IMG/VR virus record: IMGVR_UViG_3300021356_000137
Span: 1-26,773 of that record
Source: a virus
Length of the DNA stretch: 26,773 nucleotides
Direction: 5' to 3' (one strand)
The notes beneath the pieces are model-generated. The model did no database searches and was not told the DNA's origin. It saw nothing but the letters and a program-made list of their open reading frames with translations. Position 1 is the first letter of the stretch. Each line of letters begins with the position of its first letter. Below are positions 13,498 through 21,031 of the stretch, piece by piece. Made by a program: the position numbers and the translations under genes.

Positions 13498-15109
13498 TTA
13501 TAGTAAGAATTCCTACCTAGGCAATCCCCTAATTAAACGAGATGGTGTCGCAGAAGAATGGGACGCCACGAAACTCCGTGAGTATAAGAAATGCATGGAG
13601 GATCCCTCGTACTTCTGCAAGCAATACGTCAAGGTCATCCACCTAGACAAGGGTCTTGTTCCCTTTGATCTCTACCCGTATCAGGAAGACATGTTCGACC
13701 ACTTCGAGGAGAATCGATTTTCCATTGTGCTTGCGTGTCGTCAGTCCGGTAAGTCGATTAGTTCAGTCGGGTACATCCTATGGTATGCCTTATTCCATCC
13801 AGAGAAGACCATTGCGATCCTCGCAAACAAGGGTGCGACTGCACGTGAGATGCTGGCACGTGTAACATTGATGATGGAAAACTTACCGTTCTTCTTGCAG
13901 CCGGGATGTAAGGCACTCAACAAGGGGTCCATTGAACTATCAAACAACTCGCGTATCATCGCAAGTGCGACATCCGGATCGTCGATTCGTGGTATGTCAG
14001 TCAACCTACTATTCCTAGATGAGTTTGCATTCGTAGAGAACGCGGCAGAATTCTATACGTCAACCTATCCGGTGGTTTCGTCCGGTACGGACACCAAGGT
14101 AATCATCACGTCTACCGCGAACGGTATCGGCAACACATACCACAAGATCTGGGAGGGGGCGGTCCAAAACGTAAACGAATACAAACCCTTCCGTGTGGAT
14201 TGGTGGGACGTGCCTGGGCGAGATGAGAAGTGGAAAGAGGAGACCATCGCGAATACATCCCAACTCCAGTTTGATCAGGAATTTGGGAATACCTTCTTCG
14301 GGACGGGTGACACGTTGATCGAGGGTAATACCCTGTTGGATCTACGTGCGCGACAACCAATAAATCTATTGGAAGGTGGGGATCTCAAGGTATATGAGAA
14401 ACCCGTAAAGGATCATGAGTATATCATGACCGTGGATGTAAGTAAAGGTAGAGGTCAGGATTACTCGACATTTACGGTAATCGATGTATCACAAAGGCCA
14501 TTCAAGCAAGTGGCTGTATATCGAAACAACAATATTTCTCCCTTGCTCTACCCAAGTATTATTTATAAGTACGCAAATCTTTATAACGAAGCATTATGTG
14601 TCGTAGAGAACAACGATGCAGGTATGCTCGTTGCAGTCGGTCTCTATCAAGACTTAGAATATGAGAACATGTTCTTGGAGTCCGCAATCAAGTCCGACGC
14701 GATCGGTGTGACAATGACTCGAAAGGTTAAACGCATCGGGTGTTCTTCTATTAAGGACATTCTGGAAAACAACAAATTGCAAGTGGTTGACGAAGATACT
14801 ATCCTAGAGATATCTACCTTTGTCGCCAAGGGCGTGTCCTACGAAGCGAGTGACGGTAACCACGACGACTTGATGATGAACTTAGTGATGTTCGGATACT
14901 TCGTCTCCACCCAATCGTTCGGTGACAACTTTGACATGAACATCAAGAACCTTCTGTTCGAAGAGAGGATGGCGCAGATCGAGGAAGACCTACCACCATT
15001 CGGTATCATCGATGATGGTAGAGATCTGGTCGAACCCCCGTCAACAGATGGTGCAGAATGGACGAACTTTCAGACCCCATTCGATACAAATTACGGTGAA
15101 AACTGGTAA
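13490..15109 (+). CDS. 17: terminase large subunit gp17 (packaging ATPase and nuclease)
   Basis: A 539-aa packaging motor (T4 gp17 is 610 aa). The ATPase half has Walker A CRQSGKS (Lys88), Walker B LLFLDE (Asp177, Glu178) and the coupling motif ITSTANG. The RNase H-like nuclease half has TVDVSKGRGQDYSTF (Asp316), VVENNDAG (Glu373) and GNHDDLMMNLVMFGYF (Asp459/Asp460), giving the acidic triad that cuts DNA at the end of a headful. All key residues are present, so it should be active. It translates from within the end of gene 16. It ends the neck/packaging operon; the next late promoter begins three bases after its stop. Confidence 0.97.
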   Translation: MSSYSKNSYLGNPLIKRDGVAEEWDATKLREYKKCMEDPSYFCKQYVKVIHLDKGLVPFDLYPYQEDMFDHFEENRFSIVLACRQSGKSISSVGYILWYALFHPEKTIAILANKGATAREMLARVTLMMENLPFFLQPGCKALNKGSIELSNNSRIIASATSGSSIRGMSVNLLFLDEFAFVENAAEFYTSTYPVVSSGTDTKVIITSTANGIGNTYHKIWEGAVQNVNEYKPFRVDWWDVPGRDEKWKEETIANTSQLQFDQEFGNTFFGTGDTLIEGNTLLDLRARQPINLLEGGDLKVYEKPVKDHEYIMTVDVSKGRGQDYSTFTVIDVSQRPFKQVAVYRNNNISPLLYPSIIYKYANLYNEALCVVENNDAGMLVAVGLYQDLEYENMFLESAIKSDAIGVTMTRKVKRIGCSSIKDILENNKLQVVDEDTILEISTFVAKGVSYEASDGNHDDLMMNLVMFGYFVSTQSFGDNFDMNIKNLLFEERMAQIEEDLPPFGIIDDGRDLVEPPSTDGAEWTNFQTPFDTNYGENW

Positions 15110-15111
15110 GT

Positions 15112-15119
15112 TATAAATA
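15112..15119 (+). promoter_or_regulatory. T4-type late promoter (TATAAATA)
   Basis: An exact late octamer three bases after the gene 17 stop. The predicted start, near 15125, leaves a leader of about 60 bases before the sheath gene, which has a good AAGGA site at 15174-15178. Confidence 0.88.
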
Positions 15120-15185
15120 GTGTTATTGACGATATTACTCCGTATTATGTTTAACTTATTATACCTTAACTAGAAGGATACAATC

Positions 15186-16673
15186 ATGGCTCTTAAATCA
15201 AACGAGTCGCCAGGCGTAACTATTAAAGAATTTGACTTGTCGGGAACTGTCCCTTCAGTCACTTCTACTACAGGTGCGTTCGTAGGTGACTTCGCATGGG
15301 GCCCAGTAGGAACACCAGTCTTCGTTTCAAACGAGTCAGAACTGGTTTCTAAATTCGGGTCTCCGAAAGACGGTGGGAGTTCATCTGATTTCCTAGCGGT
15401 CTCTCAATTTTTAAAATATTCAGGTAGTGCATTTGTTGTTCGTGTCGGTTCAGGCTCAGAAGCATCCGCATCACCTTTCAAAGCAAAACATCTAGGCGAG
15501 TCAGGTAATGAACTTGTCGTCGTCGTGAATGATAATAACACAGACGGATTCTCAGGAATCGACATCGAAGTTTGGTACGGCTCTGAAGAGGGACAGGACA
15601 GTGACGGAACTCCAATAAGGACAGGTGGAAGTCTTGTAGAGTCTTTCCCATTCTTGTCTGTTACCGCAGGATCAACCAATAGCGGTGAAGGTCAGTCAGG
15701 AGATACAAACTTCTGGAAAGAAGTAATCTCGCGTCGTTCACAGTGGATCGCAGTAGAAGACGCTGCAGGGGACACTGATGCTTTTGTCGGAATCTATGAT
15801 CTTGCTGGCGCAGGAACAGTCACTTCATCTGGATTTGATGCGGCCGCGGTTGCTGCGTTCGGTGATGTCGACCAAATCCAAATCGACTTTGTTTGCGCAC
15901 ACAACATTTCAGTAAACACTGCACTAGATATCGCACAAGGTCGTAAGGACTGTGTTGCGGTTGCGTCACCACCTACAGCACCTGCATCTACAGATACTGT
16001 TACCGGATGGGCAAATTCTCTTCCATCATCATCTTACCTAGTGCTTGACGGCAACTGGGTACAGGTATACAACAAGTACTTAGATAAGTACGAAATGATC
16101 CCAGCATGTTCATCAACTGCGGGTATCATGGCGGCAACTGATCTGGAAGCGGCACCTTGGTTCTCCCCTGCGGGAACACGTCGTGGTCAGTACTTCGGTG
16201 TATCTGCACTTGCGTTCAACCCAACAAAGGGTGATCGCGATGTGATGTACAAAGCGCGCGTCAACCCAATCGTGTCTATGCCAGGCCAAGGAACCGTACT
16301 ATTCGGTGACAAGACTGCATTATCACGTCCGTCTGCATTCGACCGTATCAACGTCCGTCGACTATTCCTAGTCATCGAACGTGCAATCGGCGAAGCTGCG
16401 AAGAACGTCATGTTCGAACTGAACGACGACTTCACACGTGCGGAGTTTACTAACATCGTAGAACCATTCCTACGTGAAGTCCAAGGTCGTCGTGGTATCA
16501 CTGACTTCCGTGTTGTATGTGACGAAACAAACAACACAGCAGAGGTCATTGACCGCAACGAATTCGTCGCGTCTTGCTTCATCAAGCCAGCACGTTCAAT
16601 CAACTACGTCACTCTCAACTTCGTCGCAGTCCGTACTGGCGTCGAGTTTGAAGAAGTGGTCGGTCAAATCTAA
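15186..16673 (+). CDS. 18: tail sheath protein gp18
   Basis: A 495-aa contractile sheath subunit. The N-terminus SPGVTIKEFDLSGTVPSVTS, then TGAFVGDFAWGPVGTP, is the signature of myovirus sheath proteins. The conserved C-terminal domain has INVRRLFLVIERAIGEAAKN, FTRAEFTNIVEPFLREVQGR and FRVVCDETNN, the part that interlocks subunits and contacts the tube. It is shorter than T4 gp18 (659 aa), mainly by lacking peripheral surface insertions, as in other marine relatives. AAGGA seven bases before the ATG and its own late promoter fit high expression. The tube gene follows after 11 bases. Confidence 0.96.
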   Translation: MALKSNESPGVTIKEFDLSGTVPSVTSTTGAFVGDFAWGPVGTPVFVSNESELVSKFGSPKDGGSSSDFLAVSQFLKYSGSAFVVRVGSGSEASASPFKAKHLGESGNELVVVVNDNNTDGFSGIDIEVWYGSEEGQDSDGTPIRTGGSLVESFPFLSVTAGSTNSGEGQSGDTNFWKEVISRRSQWIAVEDAAGDTDAFVGIYDLAGAGTVTSSGFDAAAVAAFGDVDQIQIDFVCAHNISVNTALDIAQGRKDCVAVASPPTAPASTDTVTGWANSLPSSSYLVLDGNWVQVYNKYLDKYEMIPACSSTAGIMAATDLEAAPWFSPAGTRRGQYFGVSALAFNPTKGDRDVMYKARVNPIVSMPGQGTVLFGDKTALSRPSAFDRINVRRLFLVIERAIGEAAKNVMFELNDDFTRAEFTNIVEPFLREVQGRRGITDFRVVCDETNNTAEVIDRNEFVASCFIKPARSINYVTLNFVAVRTGVEFEEVVGQI

Positions 16674-16684
16674 GGAGAACGATC

Positions 16685-17209
16685 ATGACATTAAGAGTAG
16701 ACGATTTTAAAGCAAAGTTGAAAGGTGGCGGTGCACGTCCTAACCTATTCCGTGTTCTAATGAACTTCCCTGCATACGCAGGTGGTGATGCGGAACTTGC
16801 GTCATTCATGTGTAAGACAACGGCACTACCCGCTTCGACTGTCGCGGCAGTTGACGTTCCTTTCCGTGGTCGTGTTCTAAAGATTGCGGGCGAACGTACA
16901 TTTGATGATTGGGAAGTAACCATCATCAACGACACTGACTTCGCGGTTCGTGATGCATTGGAACGTTGGATGAACGGTATCAATGGACACAGCGCCAACT
17001 CAGGTATCACATCACCAACACTTTATCAGGCAGACATGGTTGTCGAACAACTAGATAAAGACGGAAGTGTCCTAAAGACATATAAATTCCGTGGTGCATT
17101 TCCTACGGCATTGGGTGCTATTGAACTGGATTATGGAACTGGAGACTCTATCGAAGAGTTCACTGCAACTTTCGCAATCCAATACTGGGAGTCAAATACC
17201 ACTAGTTAA
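16685..17209 (+). CDS. 19: tail tube protein gp19
   Basis: A 174-aa subunit of the inner tail tube (T4 gp19 is 163 aa). Typical features are PNLFRVLMNFPAYAGGDAEL, FMCKTTALPASTVAAVDVPF, then RGRVLKIAGERTFDDWEVTI, and ERWMNGINGH before a C-terminal sandwich strand ending IEEFTATFAIQYWE. AAGGAGA precedes the ATG. It sits directly behind the sheath gene, as in T4, and is followed by a strong hairpin before the portal gene. A second protein with the same fold pattern is encoded at 22423-22887. Confidence 0.95.
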   Translation: MTLRVDDFKAKLKGGGARPNLFRVLMNFPAYAGGDAELASFMCKTTALPASTVAAVDVPFRGRVLKIAGERTFDDWEVTIINDTDFAVRDALERWMNGINGHSANSGITSPTLYQADMVVEQLDKDGSVLKTYKFRGAFPTALGAIELDYGTGDSIEEFTATFAIQYWESNTTS

Positions 17210-17231
17210 AGGTATTATAAGTAAGTTTGAT

Positions 17232-17250
17232 GGGGGTGCCTTGCACCCCC
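17232..17250 (+). terminator. 8-bp intercistronic hairpin between tube and portal genes
   Basis: GGGGGTGC (17232-17239) pairs perfectly with GCACCCCC (17243-17250) around the loop CTT. The sequence after it (TTATACTTGA) is not a strong U-tract, so full termination is unlikely. Partial termination, or protection of the upstream mRNA 3' end, would lower portal relative to tube expression; this is inference. Confidence 0.65.
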
Positions 17251-17272
17251 TTATACTTGAACTGAGGATCTT

Positions 17273-18778
17273 ATGGCAGATAATGACTCAAACGTTTTCT
17301 CTGCGTTCGGTTTCGAACTGAAGAGAGCGTCAAAAGAAAAAGATGGAAAGAAGGTAACGTCTATCGTCCCTAAAGTGGATGAGGATGGTGCTGGTTACGT
17401 CACCGCGTCGGGTTCGTACTTCGGACAATACATCGACATGGAAGGCGGTTCTGCTAAAGATAATCACAGTCTCATCACTAAGTATCGACAGATCGCGGAA
17501 CATCCGGAAGTCGATGCTGCAATCGAAGACATCCTAAACGAATCTATCGTCGCGGGTGAACTAGAATCTACTGTTGCGTTGAACCTAGACAAGGTCGACA
17601 CTTCAGACAAAATCAAAAACACATTACTCGAAGAGTTTGACAACATCGTTTCGATGTTGAACTTCGAGGAATACGGCCACGACATGTTCCGTTCATGGTA
17701 TGTCGATGGTCGTCTATATCACCACCTTGTGGTCGACACATCCAATCCTAAGATGGGAATCCAAGAGATTCGTCCGATCGACGCTGCGAAGATCCGCAAG
17801 GTCAAAGAGGTGAAACACAAAACAGATCCAGCAACTGGCGCGAAGTTGGTAGACAAGGTAAACGAGTTTTACATCTACCAAGACAAAGGCGGTACAGGCA
17901 CTGGTGTCAAGTTGACCTCTGATTCTGTTTCGTATATCACTTCAGGTCTATTGGACAACTCAAAGAAGCGTGTCCTATCCTACCTACAGAAAGCAGTCAA
18001 ACCCGTAAACCAGCTGCGCATGATGGAGGACTCGTTAGTCATCTATCGTATGTCTCGCGCACCTGAACGTCGTATCTTCTACATCGACGTGGGTAACTTA
18101 CCGAAGGGTAAATCAGAACAATACATCAAGGACATCATGGCGCGTTACCGCAACAAGATCGTCTATGATGCGAACACGGGTGAGATCAAGGATGATCGCA
18201 AGCATATGTCAATGCTTGAGGACTTCTGGTTACCACGTCGTGAAGGTGGTCGAGGGACAGAGATTAGTACACTGCCAGGCGGTGAGAATCTTGGTCAGAT
18301 CGATGACATCATTTATTTTCAAAAGAAGTTGTACCGTTCACTGAACGTACCTCTATCACGTCTCGAACAAGAACAACAGTTCGCACTAGGTCGTGCGACA
18401 GAGATCAACCGTGATGAGGTGAAGTTTCAGAAGTTCATTGACAGGATGCGCCGCAAGTTCGCAAACTTGTTCACGGGTATTCTACGTAAGCAGGTGTTAC
18501 TGAAGGGCATATGTACTGAACAAGACTGGGAGTCGTGGAAGAACCACATTCAGATCGACTTCAACCGCGACAACCACTTTGTCGAATTGAAGGAAGCAGA
18601 AATACTGCGCGAACGACTACAGACTATGGATCAGATTTCCGGTTACGTGGGAGAGTACTTCTCACGTGAGTGGGTTATGAAGAACGTCATGATGTTCAAT
18701 GATGAGGACATCGCAGAGATGGCGAAACAAGTCGAAGCTGAGAATGCAAACAGCGACGATATGGATGATGACTTTTAA
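17273..18778 (+). CDS. 20: portal protein gp20
   Basis: A 501-aa portal subunit (T4 gp20 is 524 aa), forming the dodecameric ring at one capsid vertex through which DNA passes. Family hallmarks are LITKYRQIAEHPEVDAAIED, then ILNESIV; FRSWYVDGRLYHHLVVD and MGIQEIRPIDAAKIRKV; the long helix region PERRIFYIDVGNLPKGKSEQ with MARYRNKIVYDANTGEI; and LPGGENLGQIDDI, then NVPLSRLEQE. No late promoter octamer lies in the 63-base gap upstream, so it depends on read-through from the sheath/tube unit past the hairpin at 17232. The C-terminus is acidic. Confidence 0.96.
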   Translation: MADNDSNVFSAFGFELKRASKEKDGKKVTSIVPKVDEDGAGYVTASGSYFGQYIDMEGGSAKDNHSLITKYRQIAEHPEVDAAIEDILNESIVAGELESTVALNLDKVDTSDKIKNTLLEEFDNIVSMLNFEEYGHDMFRSWYVDGRLYHHLVVDTSNPKMGIQEIRPIDAAKIRKVKEVKHKTDPATGAKLVDKVNEFYIYQDKGGTGTGVKLTSDSVSYITSGLLDNSKKRVLSYLQKAVKPVNQLRMMEDSLVIYRMSRAPERRIFYIDVGNLPKGKSEQYIKDIMARYRNKIVYDANTGEIKDDRKHMSMLEDFWLPRREGGRGTEISTLPGGENLGQIDDIIYFQKKLYRSLNVPLSRLEQEQQFALGRATEINRDEVKFQKFIDRMRRKFANLFTGILRKQVLLKGICTEQDWESWKNHIQIDFNRDNHFVELKEAEILRERLQTMDQISGYVGEYFSREWVMKNVMMFNDEDIAEMAKQVEAENANSDDMDDDF

Positions 18779-18790
18779 GGAGTATATGTA

Positions 18791-19069
18791 ATGAGCGAAA
18801 ATGAAACGGTTGAACTATCACCAACAGAAAATCTAGTCAACGCACTAGAGGTCGGCAACTTCACTTCTGCCGAGGATCTATTCAACACTCTTATGCATAC
18901 CAAGGTGCAAGATGCACTGGACGCAGAGAAGGTTAGTGTTGCGGATCAGATTTTCAATGGTGTTGAAGAAGAAGATTTAGAAGTAACCGACGAAGAAATC
19001 ACCGCGGCGCTTGAGTCTGACGACTTCGAGGACGTGGAGTTCGGTGAAGAAGCAGACGATTTCGAATAA
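18791..19069 (+). CDS. 67: prohead core protein gp67-like
   Basis: A 92-aa, strongly acidic protein between portal and protease, exactly where T4 has gene 67. Residues about 14-52 (NLVNALEVGNFTSAEDLFNT, then VQDALDAEKVSVADQIFNG) match the helical part of T4 gp67. Residues 58-92 are a run rich in Glu and Asp. Gp67 is a minor part of the internal scaffold and is degraded by gp21 during head maturation. AAGGAG lies before the ATG. The call rests on position, size, acidic tail and this helical pattern together. Confidence 0.82.
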   Translation: MSENETVELSPTENLVNALEVGNFTSAEDLFNTLMHTKVQDALDAEKVSVADQIFNGVEEEDLEVTDEEITAALESDDFEDVEFGEEADDFE

Positions 19070-19093
19070 AATCGCGGTTAAAATCTTTTTGTG

Positions 19094-19101
19094 TATAAAT
19101 A
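19094..19101 (+). promoter_or_regulatory. T4-type late promoter (TATAAATA)
   Basis: An exact late octamer in the gap 19069-19121. The expected start is near 19107, only about 14 bases before the ATG at 19121, with GGGAG in between. It should drive the head block gene 68-like, 21, 22 and 23 to the terminator at 22363. CTCC at 19102-19105 could pair with GGAG at 19111-19114 in read-through RNA only. Confidence 0.88.
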
Positions 19102-19120
19102 CTCCAATAGGGAGACAAGA

Positions 19121-19318
19121 ATGAAAACTTTTCAAGAAATTCGTGAAGCAAAGGATAAGGTCGTTTTCAACAAGAAAATGTCCGGTTACCCTGTTGTCAT
19201 CACCAAGGTACCGAAGGGTTTTCACCTAACGATCGATGGAGACTCTGTCGATACGTTTAAGTCGCAGAAAGAAGCGGAGTCTACCGCTAAACAAGTCCTG
19301 AAGGACTTAGGAAAATAA
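19121..19318 (+). CDS. small protein at the position of prohead core gp68
   Basis: A 65-aa basic protein beginning MKTFQEIREAKDKVVFNKKM and ending KQVLKDLGK. The frame can be extended upstream to GTG at 19091, but that codon lies at the late promoter and upstream of its expected RNA start, so ATG at 19121 with GGGAG seven bases before it is the proper start. It ends one base before the gp21 start, implying coupling. T4 gene 68, another head core protein, occupies this slot but is longer (141 aa), and I cannot show homology from sequence alone. A head-core or scaffold-associated role is inferred from context. Confidence 0.6.
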   Translation: MKTFQEIREAKDKVVFNKKMSGYPVVITKVPKGFHLTIDGDSVDTFKSQKEAESTAKQVLKDLGK

Positions 19319-19319
19319 A

Positions 19320-19979
19320 ATGAAACTGATTAGCGAATTCGTAGAAAACGACATTGAATGCATCGTTGAAGCCAAAGAGAATGGCGAGAAGAACTATGTC
19401 ATTGAAGGTGTATTCGCTCAAGCAGACAAAAAGAATCGTAACGGACGTATCTACCCAAAACCAATCATGGAGAATGCGGTAAATACGTATGTTGAAAATC
19501 AGGTTAGCAAAAAACGCGCTGTCGGTGAATTGAATCACCCAGAGGGTCCGACTGTTAACTTGGATAAAGTTTCTCACCTCATTACTGACTTGAAATTTGA
19601 AGGAAATGATGTGGTTGGAAAGGCGCAAATATTGGACACCCCAATGGGTCAGATAGTGAAAGGTCTCTTAGAGGGCGGTGTTCAACTAGGTGTGTCAACT
19701 CGTGGAATGGGAAGTCTTGAGAGTAAAAACGGCGTAATGTACGTCAAGGATGATTTTATTCTTGCTACGGTAGATATCGTACAAGATCCATCGGCACCGG
19801 AAGCATTTGTTAATGGGATTATGGAAGGTGTAGATTGGGTGTGGAATAACGGAATCCTAGAACCTCAAGCTATTGAAGATATAGAGACTGAAATTAAGCA
19901 AGCACCTATCGCACATCAACCTGAAGTGCAGATTCGTGAATTCAAGAATTTCCTCTCGTTAATCAAATCTAAACTATAA
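19320..19979 (+). CDS. 21: prohead protease gp21
   Basis: A 219-aa serine protease (T4 gp21 is 212 aa) that matures the prohead by cutting scaffold and capsid proteins after (I/L)-x-E. The catalytic His is in GELNHPEG (His73) and the nucleophile Ser in LGVSTRGMG (Ser126), the pair seen in T4 gp21 and related herpesvirus-type proteases. FAQADKKNRNGRIYPKPIME and DIVQDPSAPEAF are further family motifs. It begins one base after the preceding stop and is followed after nine bases by the scaffold gene, its main substrate. Confidence 0.95.
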   Translation: MKLISEFVENDIECIVEAKENGEKNYVIEGVFAQADKKNRNGRIYPKPIMENAVNTYVENQVSKKRAVGELNHPEGPTVNLDKVSHLITDLKFEGNDVVGKAQILDTPMGQIVKGLLEGGVQLGVSTRGMGSLESKNGVMYVKDDFILATVDIVQDPSAPEAFVNGIMEGVDWVWNNGILEPQAIEDIETEIKQAPIAHQPEVQIREFKNFLSLIKSKL

Positions 19980-19988
19980 GGAGTCACT

Positions 19989-21020
19989 ATGACTGATTTA
20001 AATAAAGCAGCAGAAAGTGAAATCCGCGATACCGAGATTGAAACTAACGAAATCGTGGAGGAAACTCTCGAAGAAGCAGCTCCAGAAAACAAGGATGCGG
20101 TCACAGAACCAGAAGCAATCGCTTCGGTTGACAAGGCGGCTGATGCTACTTCAAAGACTGCCCCGCCAAAAACCAAAGCAGGCATGATCAACGCTATGCA
20201 CAATAAGCTAATGACATCTTCTAAGGCAGATGTTCAAGCTGCTTATGAAAAGATGTATGAAGACGTTGCAAATGCTGACGCTGAACTTGCAGTCGAGGAA
20301 GTAGATACTGCTTCTGAACTTGCTGCGATTGTTGAAGGTGAAGCGACTCTATCTGAAGAGTTCAAGCAAAAGACATCTGTAATCTTCGAAGCGGCTGTAA
20401 AGTCAAAGCTATCTGAAGAGATCACACGTCTTGAAGAGAACTACGCGGTAGAACTTGCTGAAGAAGTCGAAACAATCAAAACTGACCTAGTCGGTAAGGT
20501 TGATTCATACCTAAACTATGTAGTTGAAACTTGGATGGAAGACAACAAGATTGCTATTCAGAACGGTCTACGTACTGAAATCGCAGAAACTTTCATGAAC
20601 AACATGCGTGACCTATTCGTAGAGTCATACATCGAAGTTCCAGAAACCAAGGTCGACCTAGTTGACGAACTTGCAGGACAAGTAGAAGAGTTAGAAGAAC
20701 GTCTAAACAACACTACTGGCGATGCAATTTCACTAGCTGAAGAACTTGAAACTTATAAGCGTAACACTATCATCGCTGAGGCATCACGTGATTTAGCAGA
20801 TACACAAGCGGAGAAGCTAAAGGGTCTCCTAGAAAGCGTTGACTTTGATAACGAAGAATCTTTCGTTGCTAAAGTAAACACTGTCAAGGAATCATACTTC
20901 TCAAAAGAAATCCCAGAGCAACTTGAAGAATCTGTCGAAGAATCGGCAGAGGAAGAAGTAGAGGTTTCATCTGTAATGGAGAACTACCTACACGCTCTTC
21001 GTAAAACCACTAAGCAATAA
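19989..21020 (+). CDS. 22: prohead core scaffold gp22
   Basis: A 343-aa acidic, largely helical protein between protease and capsid, where T4 has the major scaffold gene 22 (269 aa). The segment KTKAGMINAMHNKLMTSSKA is typical of marine gp22 proteins. VDSYLNYVVETWMEDNKIAI and the following IAETFMNNMRDLFVESYIEV are the conserved helical core. QVEELEERLN is coiled coil, and the last 40 residues are very acidic. Several L-x-E sequences (for example SLAEELET) are possible gp21 cut sites. AAGGAG lies before the ATG. The N-terminal 45 residues are an extra acidic extension compared with T4. Confidence 0.92.
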   Translation: MTDLNKAAESEIRDTEIETNEIVEETLEEAAPENKDAVTEPEAIASVDKAADATSKTAPPKTKAGMINAMHNKLMTSSKADVQAAYEKMYEDVANADAELAVEEVDTASELAAIVEGEATLSEEFKQKTSVIFEAAVKSKLSEEITRLEENYAVELAEEVETIKTDLVGKVDSYLNYVVETWMEDNKIAIQNGLRTEIAETFMNNMRDLFVESYIEVPETKVDLVDELAGQVEELEERLNNTTGDAISLAEELETYKRNTIIAEASRDLADTQAEKLKGLLESVDFDNEESFVAKVNTVKESYFSKEIPEQLEESVEESAEEEVEVSSVMENYLHALRKTTKQ

Positions 21021-21031
21021 GGAATAGTAAA

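Noticed and set aside
14560-14567. TATAAATA on the minus strand within the terminase gene
   Set aside because: No minus-strand gene exists for it to serve in this window, so chance or a minor antisense start is more likely.
15107-15158. TAAGTTA/TAACTTA inverted repeat around the gene 18 late promoter
   Set aside because: Only seven AT-rich pairs, and the right arm ends well before the ribosome site, so no translational switch is supported.
17082-17091. TATAAATT within gene 19 as a possible promoter for gene 20
   Set aside because: It deviates from the octamer and lies about 190 bases before the gene, inside coding sequence.
19091-19120. GTG at 19091 as the start of the 65-aa gene
   Set aside because: The codon lies at the late promoter and upstream of the expected RNA start; ATG at 19121 has a good ribosome site.
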